Positions 40,660-48,544 of a stretch of DNA of 48,544 nucleotides are shown one piece after another. The stretch is taken from positions 1 through 48,544 of the forward strand of contig JAJBUU010000013.1 of assembly GCA_020860205.1 (NCBI GenBank). The letters run 5' to 3'. The DNA comes from Oscillospiraceae bacterium. Lineage in GTDB: Bacteria > Bacillota > Clostridia > Oscillospirales > Oscillospiraceae. Both the position numbers and the translations under genes were made by a program. The notes below the pieces were generated by a model that was not told the DNA's origin, searched no databases, and saw only the letters and a program-made list of their open reading frames with translations. The first letter of the stretch is position 1. Each line of letters opens with the position of its first letter.

Positions 40660-41577
40660 ATGAGAAATCTGATCGACATCATGGATTTGTCCGAAGCCGA
40701 GCTGCAATCCCTGATCGAAATGGCGGAGGACATCATCCAAAACCCCACGCGCTATGCGCAGGCCTGTCACGGAAAGAAGCTGGCCACGCTGTTTTTTGAG
40801 CCGTCCACGCGGACACGCCTGAGCTTTGAAGCAGCGATGCTGGAGCTGGGCGGCAGCGTGATCGGCTTTTCCGACGCGGCAAACAGTTCCTCGTCAAAAG
40901 GCGAGAGCGTGGCGGATACCGCCCGCGTGGTCGGCTGCTACGCGGACATCATTGCGATGCGCCATCCCAAAGAGGGCGCGCCGCTGGTGGCCGCGCGGAC
41001 AGCGGGAGTCCCGGTCATCAACGCCGGAGACGGCGGCCACAGCCACCCGACGCAGACGCTGGCCGACCTGCTGACCATCTGGCGGGAGAAGGGAGGCTTT
41101 GAAAACCTGACCATCGGCTTCTGCGGCGACTTGAAGTTTGGCCGAACGGTTCACTCGCTGACCGCCGCAATGTCCCGCTATGCGGGCGTGCATTTTGTGT
41201 TTATCTCCCCGGAGGAGCTGTGTATCCCGGAGTACGTCAAGAGCGAAACGCTGGATCCGCGCGGCATTCCGTATGAGGAGGTGCGCGACCTGGAGCGCGC
41301 CATCGCCGGACTGGACATCCTCTATATGACCCGCGTGCAGAAGGAGCGGTTTTTCAACGAGGCGGACTATATACGCCTGAAGGACACCTATATCCTGACG
41401 CCGGAAAAGCTGAAAAGCGCGCGCGCCGACCTCTGCGTCATGCACCCGCTGCCGCGCGTCAATGAAATTTCCGTCGAAGTGGACGATGACCCGCGCGCCT
41501 GCTATTTCAAGCAGGTGATGAACGGAAAATATATGCGTATGGCGCTGATTTTGAAGCTGCTGGAGGTGGCGGTATGA
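40660..41577 (+). CDS. pyrB: Aspartate carbamoyltransferase, catalytic chain
   Basis: A 305-residue enzyme making carbamoyl-aspartate. Motifs: [18 protein letters not shown] (carbamoyl-phosphate site), [15 protein letters not shown] (80s loop), AAPLV-type [32 protein letters not shown] (His and Gln contacts), [26 protein letters not shown] (240s loop) and [13 protein letters not shown] 40660 with AAAGGAC upstream; the frame extends further upstream through pyrE but without family residues. It overlaps pyrI by 4 nt, so both chains are made together. Confidence 0.95.
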   Translation: MRNLIDIMDLSEAELQSLIEMAEDIIQNPTRYAQACHGKKLATLFFEPSTRTRLSFEAAMLELGGSVIGFSDAANSSSSKGESVADTARVVGCYADIIAMRHPKEGAPLVAARTAGVPVINAGDGGHSHPTQTLADLLTIWREKGGFENLTIGFCGDLKFGRTVHSLTAAMSRYAGVHFVFISPEELCIPEYVKSETLDPRGIPYEEVRDLERAIAGLDILYMTRVQKERFFNEADYIRLKDTYILTPEKLKSARADLCVMHPLPRVNEISVEVDDDPRACYFKQVMNGKYMRMALILKLLEVAV

Positions 41578-41993
41578 TTATCGGACAAATCAAAAACGGA
41601 ATCGTTTTGGATCACATCACCGCCGGGCGTGGAATGGACATCTATAACATTCTGCATCTGGGGGAGCTGGACTGCACTGTAGTGATGATCAAGAACGCGG
41701 AGAGCCAGAAGATGGGGCAGAAGGACATCATCAAAATCGGGCAGGCGATGGACCTGAACCTGGACATTCTGGGCTATATCGACCCTGGTATCACGGTGGA
41801 CATCATCCGCGACGGAAAGCGGGTCGAGAAAAAGCAGCTGACCCTGCCGGAAACGATTACGGACGTGATCCGCTGCAAAAATCCGCGCTGCATCACTTCG
41901 GTGGAGCAGGGGCTGACGCATATTTTCCGTCTGGCAGACCCGAAGAACAAGGTCTACCGCTGCATTTACTGCGACAGCGCCGCGCGCCGCTGA
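41574..41993 (+). CDS. pyrI: Aspartate carbamoyltransferase, regulatory chain
   Basis: A 139-residue allosteric partner of PyrB that binds nucleotide effectors. An N-terminal allosteric domain ([36 protein letters not shown]) is followed by a C-terminal zinc domain with four cysteines, CKNPRC and CIYC. Its presence implies a class B, effector-controlled ATCase, so pathway control is partly enzymatic; this fits the absence of a visible pyr attenuator. Last gene of the pyr operon; 41994-42120 holds no gene and no convincing terminator. Confidence 0.95.
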   Translation: MIIGQIKNGIVLDHITAGRGMDIYNILHLGELDCTVVMIKNAESQKMGQKDIIKIGQAMDLNLDILGYIDPGITVDIIRDGKRVEKKQLTLPETITDVIRCKNPRCITSVEQGLTHIFRLADPKNKVYRCIYCDSAARR

Positions 41994-42120
41994 ACGGTTC
42001 AGCTTTGCTGCTGCGGGAGCGACGGCTTGTTTTCCTGACGCAGGGAATACCCGCAGGAGCGCCCCAGTCCTGTGCCTTAAAAATAAACGCTGCTGCCCTG
42101 CAAATTTTTTCACTGCGCGG

Positions 42121-42149
42121 TTGCATTTTTGCGCGCGGAGTGCTAAACT
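42121..42149 (+). promoter_or_regulatory. Promoter of the MATE gene
   Basis: TTGCAT (42121-42126), 17-bp spacer, TAAACT (42144-42149), 48 bp before the start codon. Confidence 0.6.
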
Positions 42150-42197
42150 GTAGCGGTTTTCGATTTTTGTCGCAGGACGGAAGGGAGCGCGGCACAA

Positions 42198-43544
42198 GTG
42201 TTATTTTCCAATCGAGACCTGCGGCGTCTTCTGGTGCCGCTGGTCATCGAGCAGGTGCTGACCAGTATGATGGGCATTGTGGACACCATGATGGTGTCCA
42301 ATCTTGGCTCTGCGCCGGTTTCCGGCGTGTCGCTGGTGGATTCCATCAACAAGCTGGTGCTGTTCCTGTTCACCGCGCTGGCCAGCGGCGGCTCGATCGT
42401 TTGTGCGCAGTATCTGGGGCGGCGGGACAAGACAAACTCTGACCGCGCCGCGCGGCAAGTGCTGCTCAGCGCCTTTGTGCTTGGTCTGCTGGTGACGGCG
42501 GTCTGCCTTTTGTGCTACAGGGGGCTGCTGCGTCTGATTTTCGGCAGCGTGGAGGCGGCGGTGATGGAGGCCGCGCAGTCTTACTTTTTCTATACCGCGT
42601 TCTCTTATCCTTTCGTTGCGCTGTTCAATGCCGCCGCTGCGCTCTATCGTTCGGCGGGGAACTCCCGGCTGCCAATGCTGGTTTCCGTGAGCTGCAATTT
42701 TCTGAATATCGCGGGCAACGCGCTGCTGATGTTTGTCCTTCGGCTCGGCGTGTCGGGCGCCGCCATCGCAACAACGGTATCCACAGCGGTCTCCGCTGTC
42801 GCCATGCTGATTTGTCTGCGCCGCCCGGCGCAGGCGGTGGAGGTCGGACGGCTGACCGCGATCCGCCCGGACTTCCGCATTATCTGGCTGGTGCTGAGCA
42901 TTGGTATTCCATCCGGTGTGGAAAACGCGATGTTCCAGTTTGGCAAGCTGATGGTGCAGAGCACGGTTTCCACATTGGGTACGGCGGCCATCGCCGCCAA
43001 CGCCATCATCGTGCCGCTGGAATATCTCTCCAGTATGCCCAGCACCGCCATCGGCACCGGGCTGATGACTGTTGCCGGACAGTGTATCGGCGCCGGGAAA
43101 CTGGATCAGGCCAGATATTATATCAAAAAGCTGACGCTCTGGGGCGCGCTGGTGCTGCTCGCTGCAAACTGGGTGGTCTATGCCGCCACCTATCCCGTCG
43201 TCCACCTTGCGGCGCTGGAACCGGACGCGCTGGAGATGACCCTGCGGGTCATGCTCCTGATCAGTCTTGTCAAGCCGCTGCTGTGGCCGCTTTCATTCCT
43301 GCCGGTGAACGGAATGCGCGCAGCGGGGGATGTGAAGTTCTCGATGATTTTCTCCATGTTTTCCATGTGGATATTCCGCGTGGGACTGACCACGCTCCTC
43401 TGCCGCTTTTTCAACTTCGGCCTGACCGGTATCTGGTGCGGCTATTTTGCGGACTGGTTCGTCCGCTCCCTCTGCTTTGCGCTGCGCTATCGGAGCGGAA
43501 AGTGGAGCGAACACCATGTGATCGAAACGGCGGCGGAGCAGTAA
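42198..43544 (+). CDS. MATE-family efflux transporter
   Basis: A 448-residue membrane protein with about twelve hydrophobic segments in two similar halves, the MATE fold. Family features: LLVPLVIEQVLTSMMGIVDTMMVSNLG at the start (in pieces), the first-half ALYRSAGNSRLPMLVSV, and the second-half GTAAIAANAIIVPLEYLSSMP and GTGLMTVAGQCIGAGKLDQA. Such proteins export drugs or metabolites with Na+ or H+ coupling; the substrate cannot be read. Start GTG 42198 with GGAAGGGAG upstream. It has its own promoter and ends at a shared bidirectional terminator. Confidence 0.92.
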   Translation: MLFSNRDLRRLLVPLVIEQVLTSMMGIVDTMMVSNLGSAPVSGVSLVDSINKLVLFLFTALASGGSIVCAQYLGRRDKTNSDRAARQVLLSAFVLGLLVTAVCLLCYRGLLRLIFGSVEAAVMEAAQSYFFYTAFSYPFVALFNAAAALYRSAGNSRLPMLVSVSCNFLNIAGNALLMFVLRLGVSGAAIATTVSTAVSAVAMLICLRRPAQAVEVGRLTAIRPDFRIIWLVLSIGIPSGVENAMFQFGKLMVQSTVSTLGTAAIAANAIIVPLEYLSSMPSTAIGTGLMTVAGQCIGAGKLDQARYYIKKLTLWGALVLLAANWVVYAATYPVVHLAALEPDALEMTLRVMLLISLVKPLLWPLSFLPVNGMRAAGDVKFSMIFSMFSMWIFRVGLTTLLCRFFNFGLTGIWCGYFADWFVRSLCFALRYRSGKWSEHHVIETAAEQ

Positions 43545-43594
43545 GGGAGAGGCTTTCCCCGAAGCGCAGCCCGCATACGGAATATGGGACGCAC

Positions 43595-43632
43595 AAACGC
43601 CGGAGCCGCAGTTTCATGCGGCTCCGGCGTTT
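43595..43632. terminator. Bidirectional terminator
   Basis: 16-bp arms AAACGCCGGAGCCGCA (43595-43610) and TGCGGCTCCGGCGTTT (43617-43632). It serves the MATE gene on plus and the CNNM-type operon on minus, which end on either side. Confidence 0.9.
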
Positions 43633-43661
43633 GTGATGTTTATAATATGATAGATATGGAA

Positions 43662-44924
43662 TCAGTCGTCCTCCGTCGGCGCGGCGGGTGTGACAAGGAG
43701 CTTTTCCACGCGCAGACCATCCATTTTCAGGATGGTGACGGTCAGGTTCTGCCAGACAGTCTGTTCTCCCGCCTCCGGGAAGGTGCCAAAGCGCTCCAGC
43801 GCCCAGCCCCCGACGGTGGAGCTTTCCGTTTCAAAGCTGTCCTCGTCGAGGTCCAGCAGCTCCATAAACGCGCCGATGCTCATATCGCCGTTCAGTTCAA
43901 AGCTGCCGTCCGTGCGCTCCACCATGTCCGGCGCAATTTCGTCTGTTTCGTCCCAGATGTCGCCAACCAACTGCTCCAGCACATCCTCCATCGTGACGAT
44001 GCCGCAGACGCCGCCGTATTCGTCGGTGACGACGGCAAGGTGCTGCCCCGCGCGGCGCAGACGTTCCAGTGCGTCCGGCAGCTTGGTGCTTTTGTAGAGA
44101 AAGCAGGGCTGCATCAGCATTCCGCGCACCGCAGGGCGTTCCGTGTCGATCATCGCCTTGAAAAAGCGGTTTTGCAGCAGCACGCCGACAACGTTGTCCA
44201 CGCTGCCCTGATAGACGGGAATGCGCGAATGGGACGAGGCGCAGAGCGTTTCGTAAATCTGCTCCCAATCATCGTCGATGTTTACCATGTCGGTGTCCAC
44301 GCGGGCGGTCATGACCTCGCTGACACTGATTTCGTCAAAATCCAGAGCGGAACGCAGCAGTTCGCTGCGATCCTCGTCGATCACGTCCTCGTCCTCAGCG
44401 GTTTCTATGATGGACTGCAATTCCTCCACCGCAGCGTCGCTCTCTGCGTCCGGTTCGTCGCCCTTCATCCGGTTTGTGAGCGCGTGAACTGCGGCGACGA
44501 CAACAAGCGTCAGCGGCTTGAAAACGGTGGTCAGCGCCCACAGGAACGGCGCGAAGGCCGGCAGCAGGCGGTTTGCGTTCTTTTTTGCAATGATTTTTGG
44601 CACAGTTTCCCCGCAGATAATGACGGTGACGGTGACGATGACCGTCGCCAGCCATGTATACTGCTCGCCAAAGGCGCTGATGGCGATGAGCGAGCCGAGA
44701 GAGGAGAGCGCGATATTGACAAAGTTGTTGCCGATCAGAATGGCGGAGAGCGCGTCGTCAAAGCGGTCATAGAGCGCCAGCGCAATGGCGGCGCTGCGGC
44801 TTCCGCCGTCCGACATGGAGCCAAGACGCAGCCGGTTCGCGGAGGAAAGCGACATCTCCGATGCGGAGAAAAACGCGGAGAGCAGGACGCACAGCACCGC
44901 TGCCGTGATATAAAAAGACATCAT
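43662..44924 (-). CDS. CNNM/CorC-type membrane protein with CBS pair (copy 2)
   Basis: A 420-residue protein of the hemolysin C/CorC (CNNM) family: an N-terminal DUF21 membrane domain (about four hydrophobic segments; LLSAFFSASEMSLSSANRLRLGSM, in pieces), a tandem CBS pair (VMTARVDTDMVNIDDDW; LAVVTDEYGGVCGIVTMEDVLEQLVGDIWDE in pieces) and a C-terminal CorC/HlyC domain (VGGWALERFGTFPEAGEQ). Members are linked to divalent-cation (Mg2+) efflux and homeostasis rather than haemolysis. ATG 44924 overlaps the upstream gene's stop (ATGA); an earlier ATG would overlap it by 40 nt. Second gene of a two-gene operon of paralogues. Confidence 0.9.
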   Translation of the reverse strand: MMSFYITAAVLCVLLSAFFSASEMSLSSANRLRLGSMSDGGSRSAAIALALYDRFDDALSAILIGNNFVNIALSSLGSLIAISAFGEQYTWLATVIVTVTVIICGETVPKIIAKKNANRLLPAFAPFLWALTTVFKPLTLVVVAAVHALTNRMKGDEPDAESDAAVEELQSIIETAEDEDVIDEDRSELLRSALDFDEISVSEVMTARVDTDMVNIDDDWEQIYETLCASSHSRIPVYQGSVDNVVGVLLQNRFFKAMIDTERPAVRGMLMQPCFLYKSTKLPDALERLRRAGQHLAVVTDEYGGVCGIVTMEDVLEQLVGDIWDETDEIAPDMVERTDGSFELNGDMSIGAFMELLDLDEDSFETESSTVGGWALERFGTFPEAGEQTVWQNLTVTILKMDGLRVEKLLVTPAAPTEDD

Positions 44925-46216
44925 TTTCCAGCAGCCTCCTCTGTCGGCGCCGCCGGACATGGCGCGAGTCGCAGCTTTAAGATGCGGCGATGGTCAATTT
45001 TTTCCACCGTGATGCGAAGCGCGTTGTAAACAAAGCTGTCGCCCTCCGCAGGCAGCCGTTCAAACTGTTCATAAGTCCATTCGCCAAGCAGCTTGTGGCC
45101 AAAGTCAAATTCATCCGGATCCTCATAGCCCATAAAGGCAAACGCATCGTCGATTGCGACCGAAGCGTCGAAGGAGCAGCTCCCGTCGCCGTTATCCACG
45201 CACGGTTCCTGTACCACGTCCTCCTCATCCCAGATCTCGCCGACCAGCTCCTCCAGAATGTCCTCCACCGTGACGAGTCCCAGCGTACCGCCATAGTTGT
45301 CCGTAACGATCGCCATGTTCAGTTTTTTGGCGCTCATTGCGGAGAGCAGCTCGTCAATATTGATGCTCTGGTGGACAAAGTATGGTTCGTCCAGCAACGG
45401 ACGGAGTTCCACCGCGTCCCGGTATTCCAGCCACGCCTTGATATATTTTCTCACCTGCAGCACGCCGATGATGTTGTCGATGCTGCCCTCGTAGACCGGC
45501 AGACGGCTGTGGCGGGCGGTTTTGATGCAGGTGATGATCTCCTCCGGCGGCATCTTCACGTCCAGCGCAACGATGTCCACGCGCGCGGTCAGGACGCTGA
45601 CCGCCGTTACGTCGGCAAAGGAAAGCGCGTCCAGCATCAGCTCGCCCTGTTCCGCGTCCAGATTTCCGGCGTCGGTCATGGTTTCGATGATGTCGTAAAG
45701 CTCGTTCTCCGTCACCGTGACCTCGTTTTCGCCGGGAGCCAGCTTTGCGGCCTGGTTGCCGATCATGGTCAGCAGCGAGGCGACAGGGGAGAAAACGCGC
45801 ATGAAGAAATACAGCGAGTCCGCCGTTCCCAGAGAAATGCGTTCGCTGTATTTTTTGGCGATGCTTTTTGGGAGCATTTCGCCCAGAAAGAACATGGCGA
45901 TGGTCATGGCAATGGTGCTCCACGTGACCACGCCCGCATCCCAGCGCCGCGTGACCAGCACCGTGACATAAGACGCCGCCGTGAGGTGCGTGATGTTGGT
46001 GCCGATCAGGATGGTGGTTATGGCCTGGTCAAACCGCTCGGTGATGTAAACTGCGCGCTTTGCGCGGCGATCTCCGCGTTCCGCGCCGCTGCGCAGACGC
46101 GCCGGGCTGACGGACGCGAACGCCGTTTCGCAAAGGGCGAAATAAGCCGCAAAGCCAAATAGCAGAAGAAGAATCAGAATGGAAAAGGATATGGAACTGT
46201 TACTGTCGCCATCCAT
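44921..46216 (-). CDS. CNNM/CorC-type membrane protein with CBS pair (copy 1)
   Basis: A 431-residue paralogue of the next gene, same domain order: DUF21 membrane part (LLLFGFAAYFALCETAFASVSPARLRSG, in pieces; MFFLGEMLPKSIAKKYSE), CBS pair (VLTARVDIVALDVKMPPEE; MAIVTDNYGGTLGLVTVEDILEELVGEIWDEED in pieces) and CorC domain (LLGEWTYEQFERLPAEGD). The two proteins are clearly diverged, so the duplication is old; they may form a heterodimer, since CNNM proteins dimerise. Read from the promoter at 46282-46310. Confidence 0.9.
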   Translation of the reverse strand: MDGDSNSSISFSILILLLLFGFAAYFALCETAFASVSPARLRSGAERGDRRAKRAVYITERFDQAITTILIGTNITHLTAASYVTVLVTRRWDAGVVTWSTIAMTIAMFFLGEMLPKSIAKKYSERISLGTADSLYFFMRVFSPVASLLTMIGNQAAKLAPGENEVTVTENELYDIIETMTDAGNLDAEQGELMLDALSFADVTAVSVLTARVDIVALDVKMPPEEIITCIKTARHSRLPVYEGSIDNIIGVLQVRKYIKAWLEYRDAVELRPLLDEPYFVHQSINIDELLSAMSAKKLNMAIVTDNYGGTLGLVTVEDILEELVGEIWDEEDVVQEPCVDNGDGSCSFDASVAIDDAFAFMGYEDPDEFDFGHKLLGEWTYEQFERLPAEGDSFVYNALRITVEKIDHRRILKLRLAPCPAAPTEEAAGK

Positions 46217-46281
46217 ATAGGACGATCACACTCCGAAAATGAAGATTTGTCGCATCTTTATAGACGCAAATATGTTTTCAT

Positions 46282-46310
46282 AGTTTAACACAGCCGGAGG
46301 GACAAGTCAA
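46282..46310 (-). promoter_or_regulatory. Promoter of the CNNM-type operon
   Basis: Minus strand: TTGACT (46310-46305), 17-bp spacer, TAAACT (46287-46282). Leader of about 60 nt. The plus strand 46311-46480 holds no credible gene. Confidence 0.78.
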
Positions 46311-46495
46311 GAAAAATCCGAACCGCAGTTACGGGGGAGTCAGTTATAGATGAAAATATCATCTTGTATGATTGGCTTTCGTTTACATTTAAGGCACAGG
46401 GCAGGGTTTCGTCGCCGCAGCAACAAAACCTCGCTTTTCCTCCAGCGCTGCGACCTTCGGACATTCATTACGAGAGAAACAAAAGGAGGTTTCAC

Positions 46496-46668
46496 ATGAT
46501 GCAGATTTGGAATGGAAAAATGCGATTTTTGAGCGTGCTTCTCTCGCTCTGTCTGCTGGGCGGGATGTTGCCCGCCGCCGTGTTGGCGGCGGCAGCTCTG
46601 GCCCCGACGATGCAGCGCAGGTCGCCGCGATTTTGATGCGGTTCATCGAGAGCATTTCCGCGGTTTAA
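46496..46668 (+). pseudogene. Collapsed secreted (S-layer-type) protein gene
   Basis: A good ribosome-binding site (AAAGGAGG, 46481-46488) and ATG 46496 begin a typical signal peptide (MRFLSVLLSLCLLGGMLPAA). Right after it the frame runs into a stop at 46636. In the next frame, from about 46596, the DNA encodes GPDDAAQVAAILMRFIESI and a stop at 46666-46668, which resembles the end of an SLH domain (RAQVAAILMRF pattern). The simplest reading is that an internal deletion joined the signal peptide to the last ~22 codons of an S-layer-homology protein and shifted the frame. Confidence 0.6.
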
Positions 46669-46699
46669 GCGAAAAATTTAATACGCAGAGGCGTGATAT

Positions 46700-46820
46700 A
46701 GCCCCCCTTGGAGTAGACACTCGAAAAACGAAAAGTAATCGAGACTACACTAGGGGGGCTGATTTCATGTCAAAAACAGAAAAGAAACAATATAGAGCAG
46801 AGCCGGGAAGGAAGTCTGCT
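46700..46820 (+). mobile_element. IS3-like end with orfA stub
   Basis: Inverted arms AGCCCCCCT (46700-46708) and AGGGGGGCT (46752-46760), extended imperfectly by GAGTAGACACTCGA and TCGAGACTAC. They are followed by a plus frame from 46767 starting MSKTEKKQYRAEPGRKS, like the first residues of IS3-group orfA proteins. Similarity ends after about 17 codons and no orfB follows. It is an insertion-sequence end left by deletion. Confidence 0.5.
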
Positions 46821-46950
46821 GTCTGCTTGACACGCTCTATTCCGACGGCAGCGCTTTTTTCTGTTTACGTTTTGTTCACAGGTATTTTTAGTATGGCTTT
46901 AGTGCCGGGAGATATACTTTTGCAGATAAATCCGGGCAAGGAGGGCTTAT

Positions 46951-47949
46951 ATGATAACCGTATCCCATCTTACAAAGTATTATGGCGAGCATTTGGCGGT
47001 GGACGACCTCTCGTTTGAAATTGACGAGGGACAGGTGTATGGATTTCTGGGGCCGAACGGCGCAGGCAAATCCACGACCATGAACATCATGACCGGGTGC
47101 TTATCTGCAACAGAGGGAACCGTCGCCATTGACGGCTACGACATTTTTGAACAGCCGGGGCCAGCCAAAAAGCGGATCGGGTATCTGCCGGAGCAACCGC
47201 CGCTGTATATGAATGAGTCGCCGAATGACTATCTGCGCTTTGTCGGCGCAGCGAAGGGACTTCGCGGGGAGGCGCTGCAAACGCAGATAGAGGAGGTCGT
47301 CCGTCAAACCGGCATCGAGCCTGTCCGCCATCGGCGGATCGGCGCGCTGTCCAAAGGCTATAAGCAGCGTGTCGGCATTGCGCAGGCGCTGCTGGGCAAC
47401 CCAAAGGTCATTATTTTAGACGAACCGACCGTGGGTCTTGACCCGATTCAAATCATTGAGATCCGGGAGCTGATTCGGGAGCTTGGCAAAACGCACACGG
47501 TCATTTTTTCCTCCCACATTCTCTCGGAGGTGCAGACCATCTGCGACCAGATCCTGATGATCGCCCACGGAAAGCTGGTCGCTTTTGATGCGCCGGACAA
47601 CCTGGAAAAGCGGCTGCTGTCCAAAGGAGAGATCGATATCACCGCCGATGTCGGCGCAGCGGAGCTGGAAGCGCTTCTCTCCGGCATAGACGGCCTTGCG
47701 GAAGTTTCCGTTCAGCAGGCGTCCGCCGGTTATTCCTCCGCCCATATCAGGACGGAACAGGAGGATATTTATGCTGTTTCCGGTGCAATTTTCCACGCCT
47801 GTGCAGATCAGGCTGTCACGCTCGTTGAGATGAGCTTGAAAAAGGCGAGTCTGGAGGATGTATTTTTGGAGCTGGCCGCCGTGCCGGAGGACGCGGAGAC
47901 GGAACCGTCCGGCGAGGATATTCCGAAAAGCGGGGAGGATGCGGTATGA
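46951..47949 (+). CDS. ABC-2 transporter ATP-binding protein
   Basis: A 332-residue ABC ATPase: Walker A GPNGAGKST, Q-loop region IGYLPEQPPLYMNES, signature-like LSKGYKQRVGIAQALLG, Walker B VIILDEPTVGLDP, H-loop IIFSSHILSEV-type (VIFSSHILSEVQTICDQ). The ~100-residue C-terminal extension is typical of GldA/bacitracin-exporter-like ATPases of the ABC-2 class. RBS AAGGAGGG before ATG 46951. It overlaps the permease gene by 4 nt. Substrate unknown; gliding-type annotation of such proteins should not be taken literally here. Confidence 0.93.
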   Translation: MITVSHLTKYYGEHLAVDDLSFEIDEGQVYGFLGPNGAGKSTTMNIMTGCLSATEGTVAIDGYDIFEQPGPAKKRIGYLPEQPPLYMNESPNDYLRFVGAAKGLRGEALQTQIEEVVRQTGIEPVRHRRIGALSKGYKQRVGIAQALLGNPKVIILDEPTVGLDPIQIIEIRELIRELGKTHTVIFSSHILSEVQTICDQILMIAHGKLVAFDAPDNLEKRLLSKGEIDITADVGAAELEALLSGIDGLAEVSVQQASAGYSSAHIRTEQEDIYAVSGAIFHACADQAVTLVEMSLKKASLEDVFLELAAVPEDAETEPSGEDIPKSGEDAV

Positions 47950-48544
47950 GTGCTGTGTTCAAACACGAATTGAAGCTGTATTTCCAGTCGCTGACAGCTT
48001 ATGTCTTTGGCGCGTTCCTGCTGGTCGCAGTCGGGCTTGGTTCCATGCTCTATAACCTGACCGCCGCAGTCAGCAATTTTGAATATGTGTTCAGCTATGG
48101 GGCGCTGGCCTTTGTGGTCATCGTGCCGATTTTGACCATGCGGGTCATCGCCGAAGAACGCAGACAGAAAACCGACCAGTTGCTCTATTCGCTGCCCATC
48201 ACCACAACACAGGTGATATTAGGGAAATATCTGGCGCTGCTTGTGGTGTTCGCGGTCCCGATGTGCATCATCAGCCTGTATCCGCTGCTGTTTTCCCACT
48301 TTGGCGACGTGTACCTGCTGACCTCTTACGGGACGATCCTCGCCTTCCTTATGCTCGGCGCGGCGCTGATCGCCATTGGCGTGTTTATCTCATCTTTAAC
48401 GGATAATCAGGGGTTTGCCGCCGGTATCGGGATCGCGGTCATTTTGCTGAACTATTACAGTGTCAGCCTCTCGGAGTATGTTTCCGCCACCGCTGTTACA
48501 ATATATTTGCCCCTTGGTTTATGGCAGCCAGCCATAGGCATGGG
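47946..48544 (+). CDS. ABC-2 transporter permease, cut by window edge
   Basis: The frame opened by ATG 47946 runs without a stop to the window end (199 codons seen). It begins MSAVFKHELKLYFQSLTAYV, and has hydrophobic segments FGAFLLVAVGLGSMLY, ALAFVVIVPILTM, ALLVVFAVPMCIISLY, GTILAFLMLGAALIAIGVFI and AAGIGIAVILLNYY. The motif RVIAEERRQKTDQLLYSLPI between segments 2 and 3 is the hallmark of ABC-2 permeases of the GldF/YhaP kind. It pairs with the ATPase upstream. The last ~20 codons before the edge read less typically; the gene's end is outside the window. Confidence 0.9.
   Translation, partial: MSAVFKHELKLYFQSLTAYVFGAFLLVAVGLGSMLYNLTAAVSNFEYVFSYGALAFVVIVPILTMRVIAEERRQKTDQLLYSLPITTTQVILGKYLALLVVFAVPMCIISLYPLLFSHFGDVYLLTSYGTILAFLMLGAALIAIGVFISSLTDNQGFAAGIGIAVILLNYYSVSLSEYVSATAVTIYLPLGLWQPAIGM

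Noticed and set aside
46767-47018. 83-codon frame starting as IS3 orfA and continuing into the ABC gene
   Set aside because: Only the first ~17 codons resemble orfA; the rest is intergenic DNA and out-of-frame ATPase sequence.

Overview
The window reads as chromosomal DNA of a GC-rich anaerobic Firmicute, most likely a clostridial gut bacterium of the Oscillospiraceae type. This is inferred from gene content and style: S-layer-homology and dockerin proteins, lysine synthesis by the acetylase branch, archaeal-type PurO, PyrK/PyrI-type pyrimidine genes, formate-tetrahydrofolate ligase in a purine operon, and TTGACA-N17-TATAAT promoters. I cannot name the species from sequence alone.

Layout. 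1-1184: decayed mobile DNA (C-terminal stub of one tyrosine recombinase, an IS110 transposase piece, IS-end-like repeats). 1185-8845: a 7.6-kb, visibly AT-richer integrative element inserted in the 3' half of a tRNA-Thr(GGT) gene. It is bounded by an exact 45-bp direct repeat. It carries a serine recombinase, two paralogous zinc-ribbon mini-proteins, a RelE-type toxin-antitoxin pair, a frameshifted SprT-like protease, a ribbon-helix-helix regulator with a divergent operator/promoter, a promoter-driven structured RNA candidate, a replication-initiator-like protein with direct repeats, and a tyrosine integrase next to the tRNA. 8801-8981: tRNA-Thr and tRNA-Asp. 9124-15347: two large divergent secreted proteins, one SLH-anchored with Ig-like repeats, the other with leucine-rich repeats, a lipase-like domain and a dockerin. 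15890-17882: YeiH-type exporter and divergent LysR regulator.

18105-24442 (minus): lysine/diaminopimelate genes dapA-dapB-dapH-lysA-aminotransferase-deacetylase behind a lysine riboswitch and intrinsic terminator. 24946-35624 (minus): purE-purM-purN-purO-purH-purD-purL-fhs behind a ZTP (pfl) riboswitch and terminator; fhs makes the 10-formyl-tetrahydrofolate used by PurN and PurH. 36199-41993 (plus, divergent): pyrC-pyrK-pyrD-pyrF-pyrE-pyrB-pyrI. Purine and pyrimidine operons therefore share one control region at 35625-36198. 42198-43544: MATE transporter. 43662-46216: two tandem CNNM/CorC-type membrane proteins. 46496-46820: a collapsed S-layer-type gene and an IS3-like stub. 46951-end: ABC-2 exporter ATPase and a permease cut by the window edge.

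Most of the window is ordinary core metabolism. The part most likely to hold something undescribed is the tRNA-Thr element, especially the ~200-nt structured RNA candidate at about 5118-5318 and the pair of 65-66-residue zinc-ribbon proteins.
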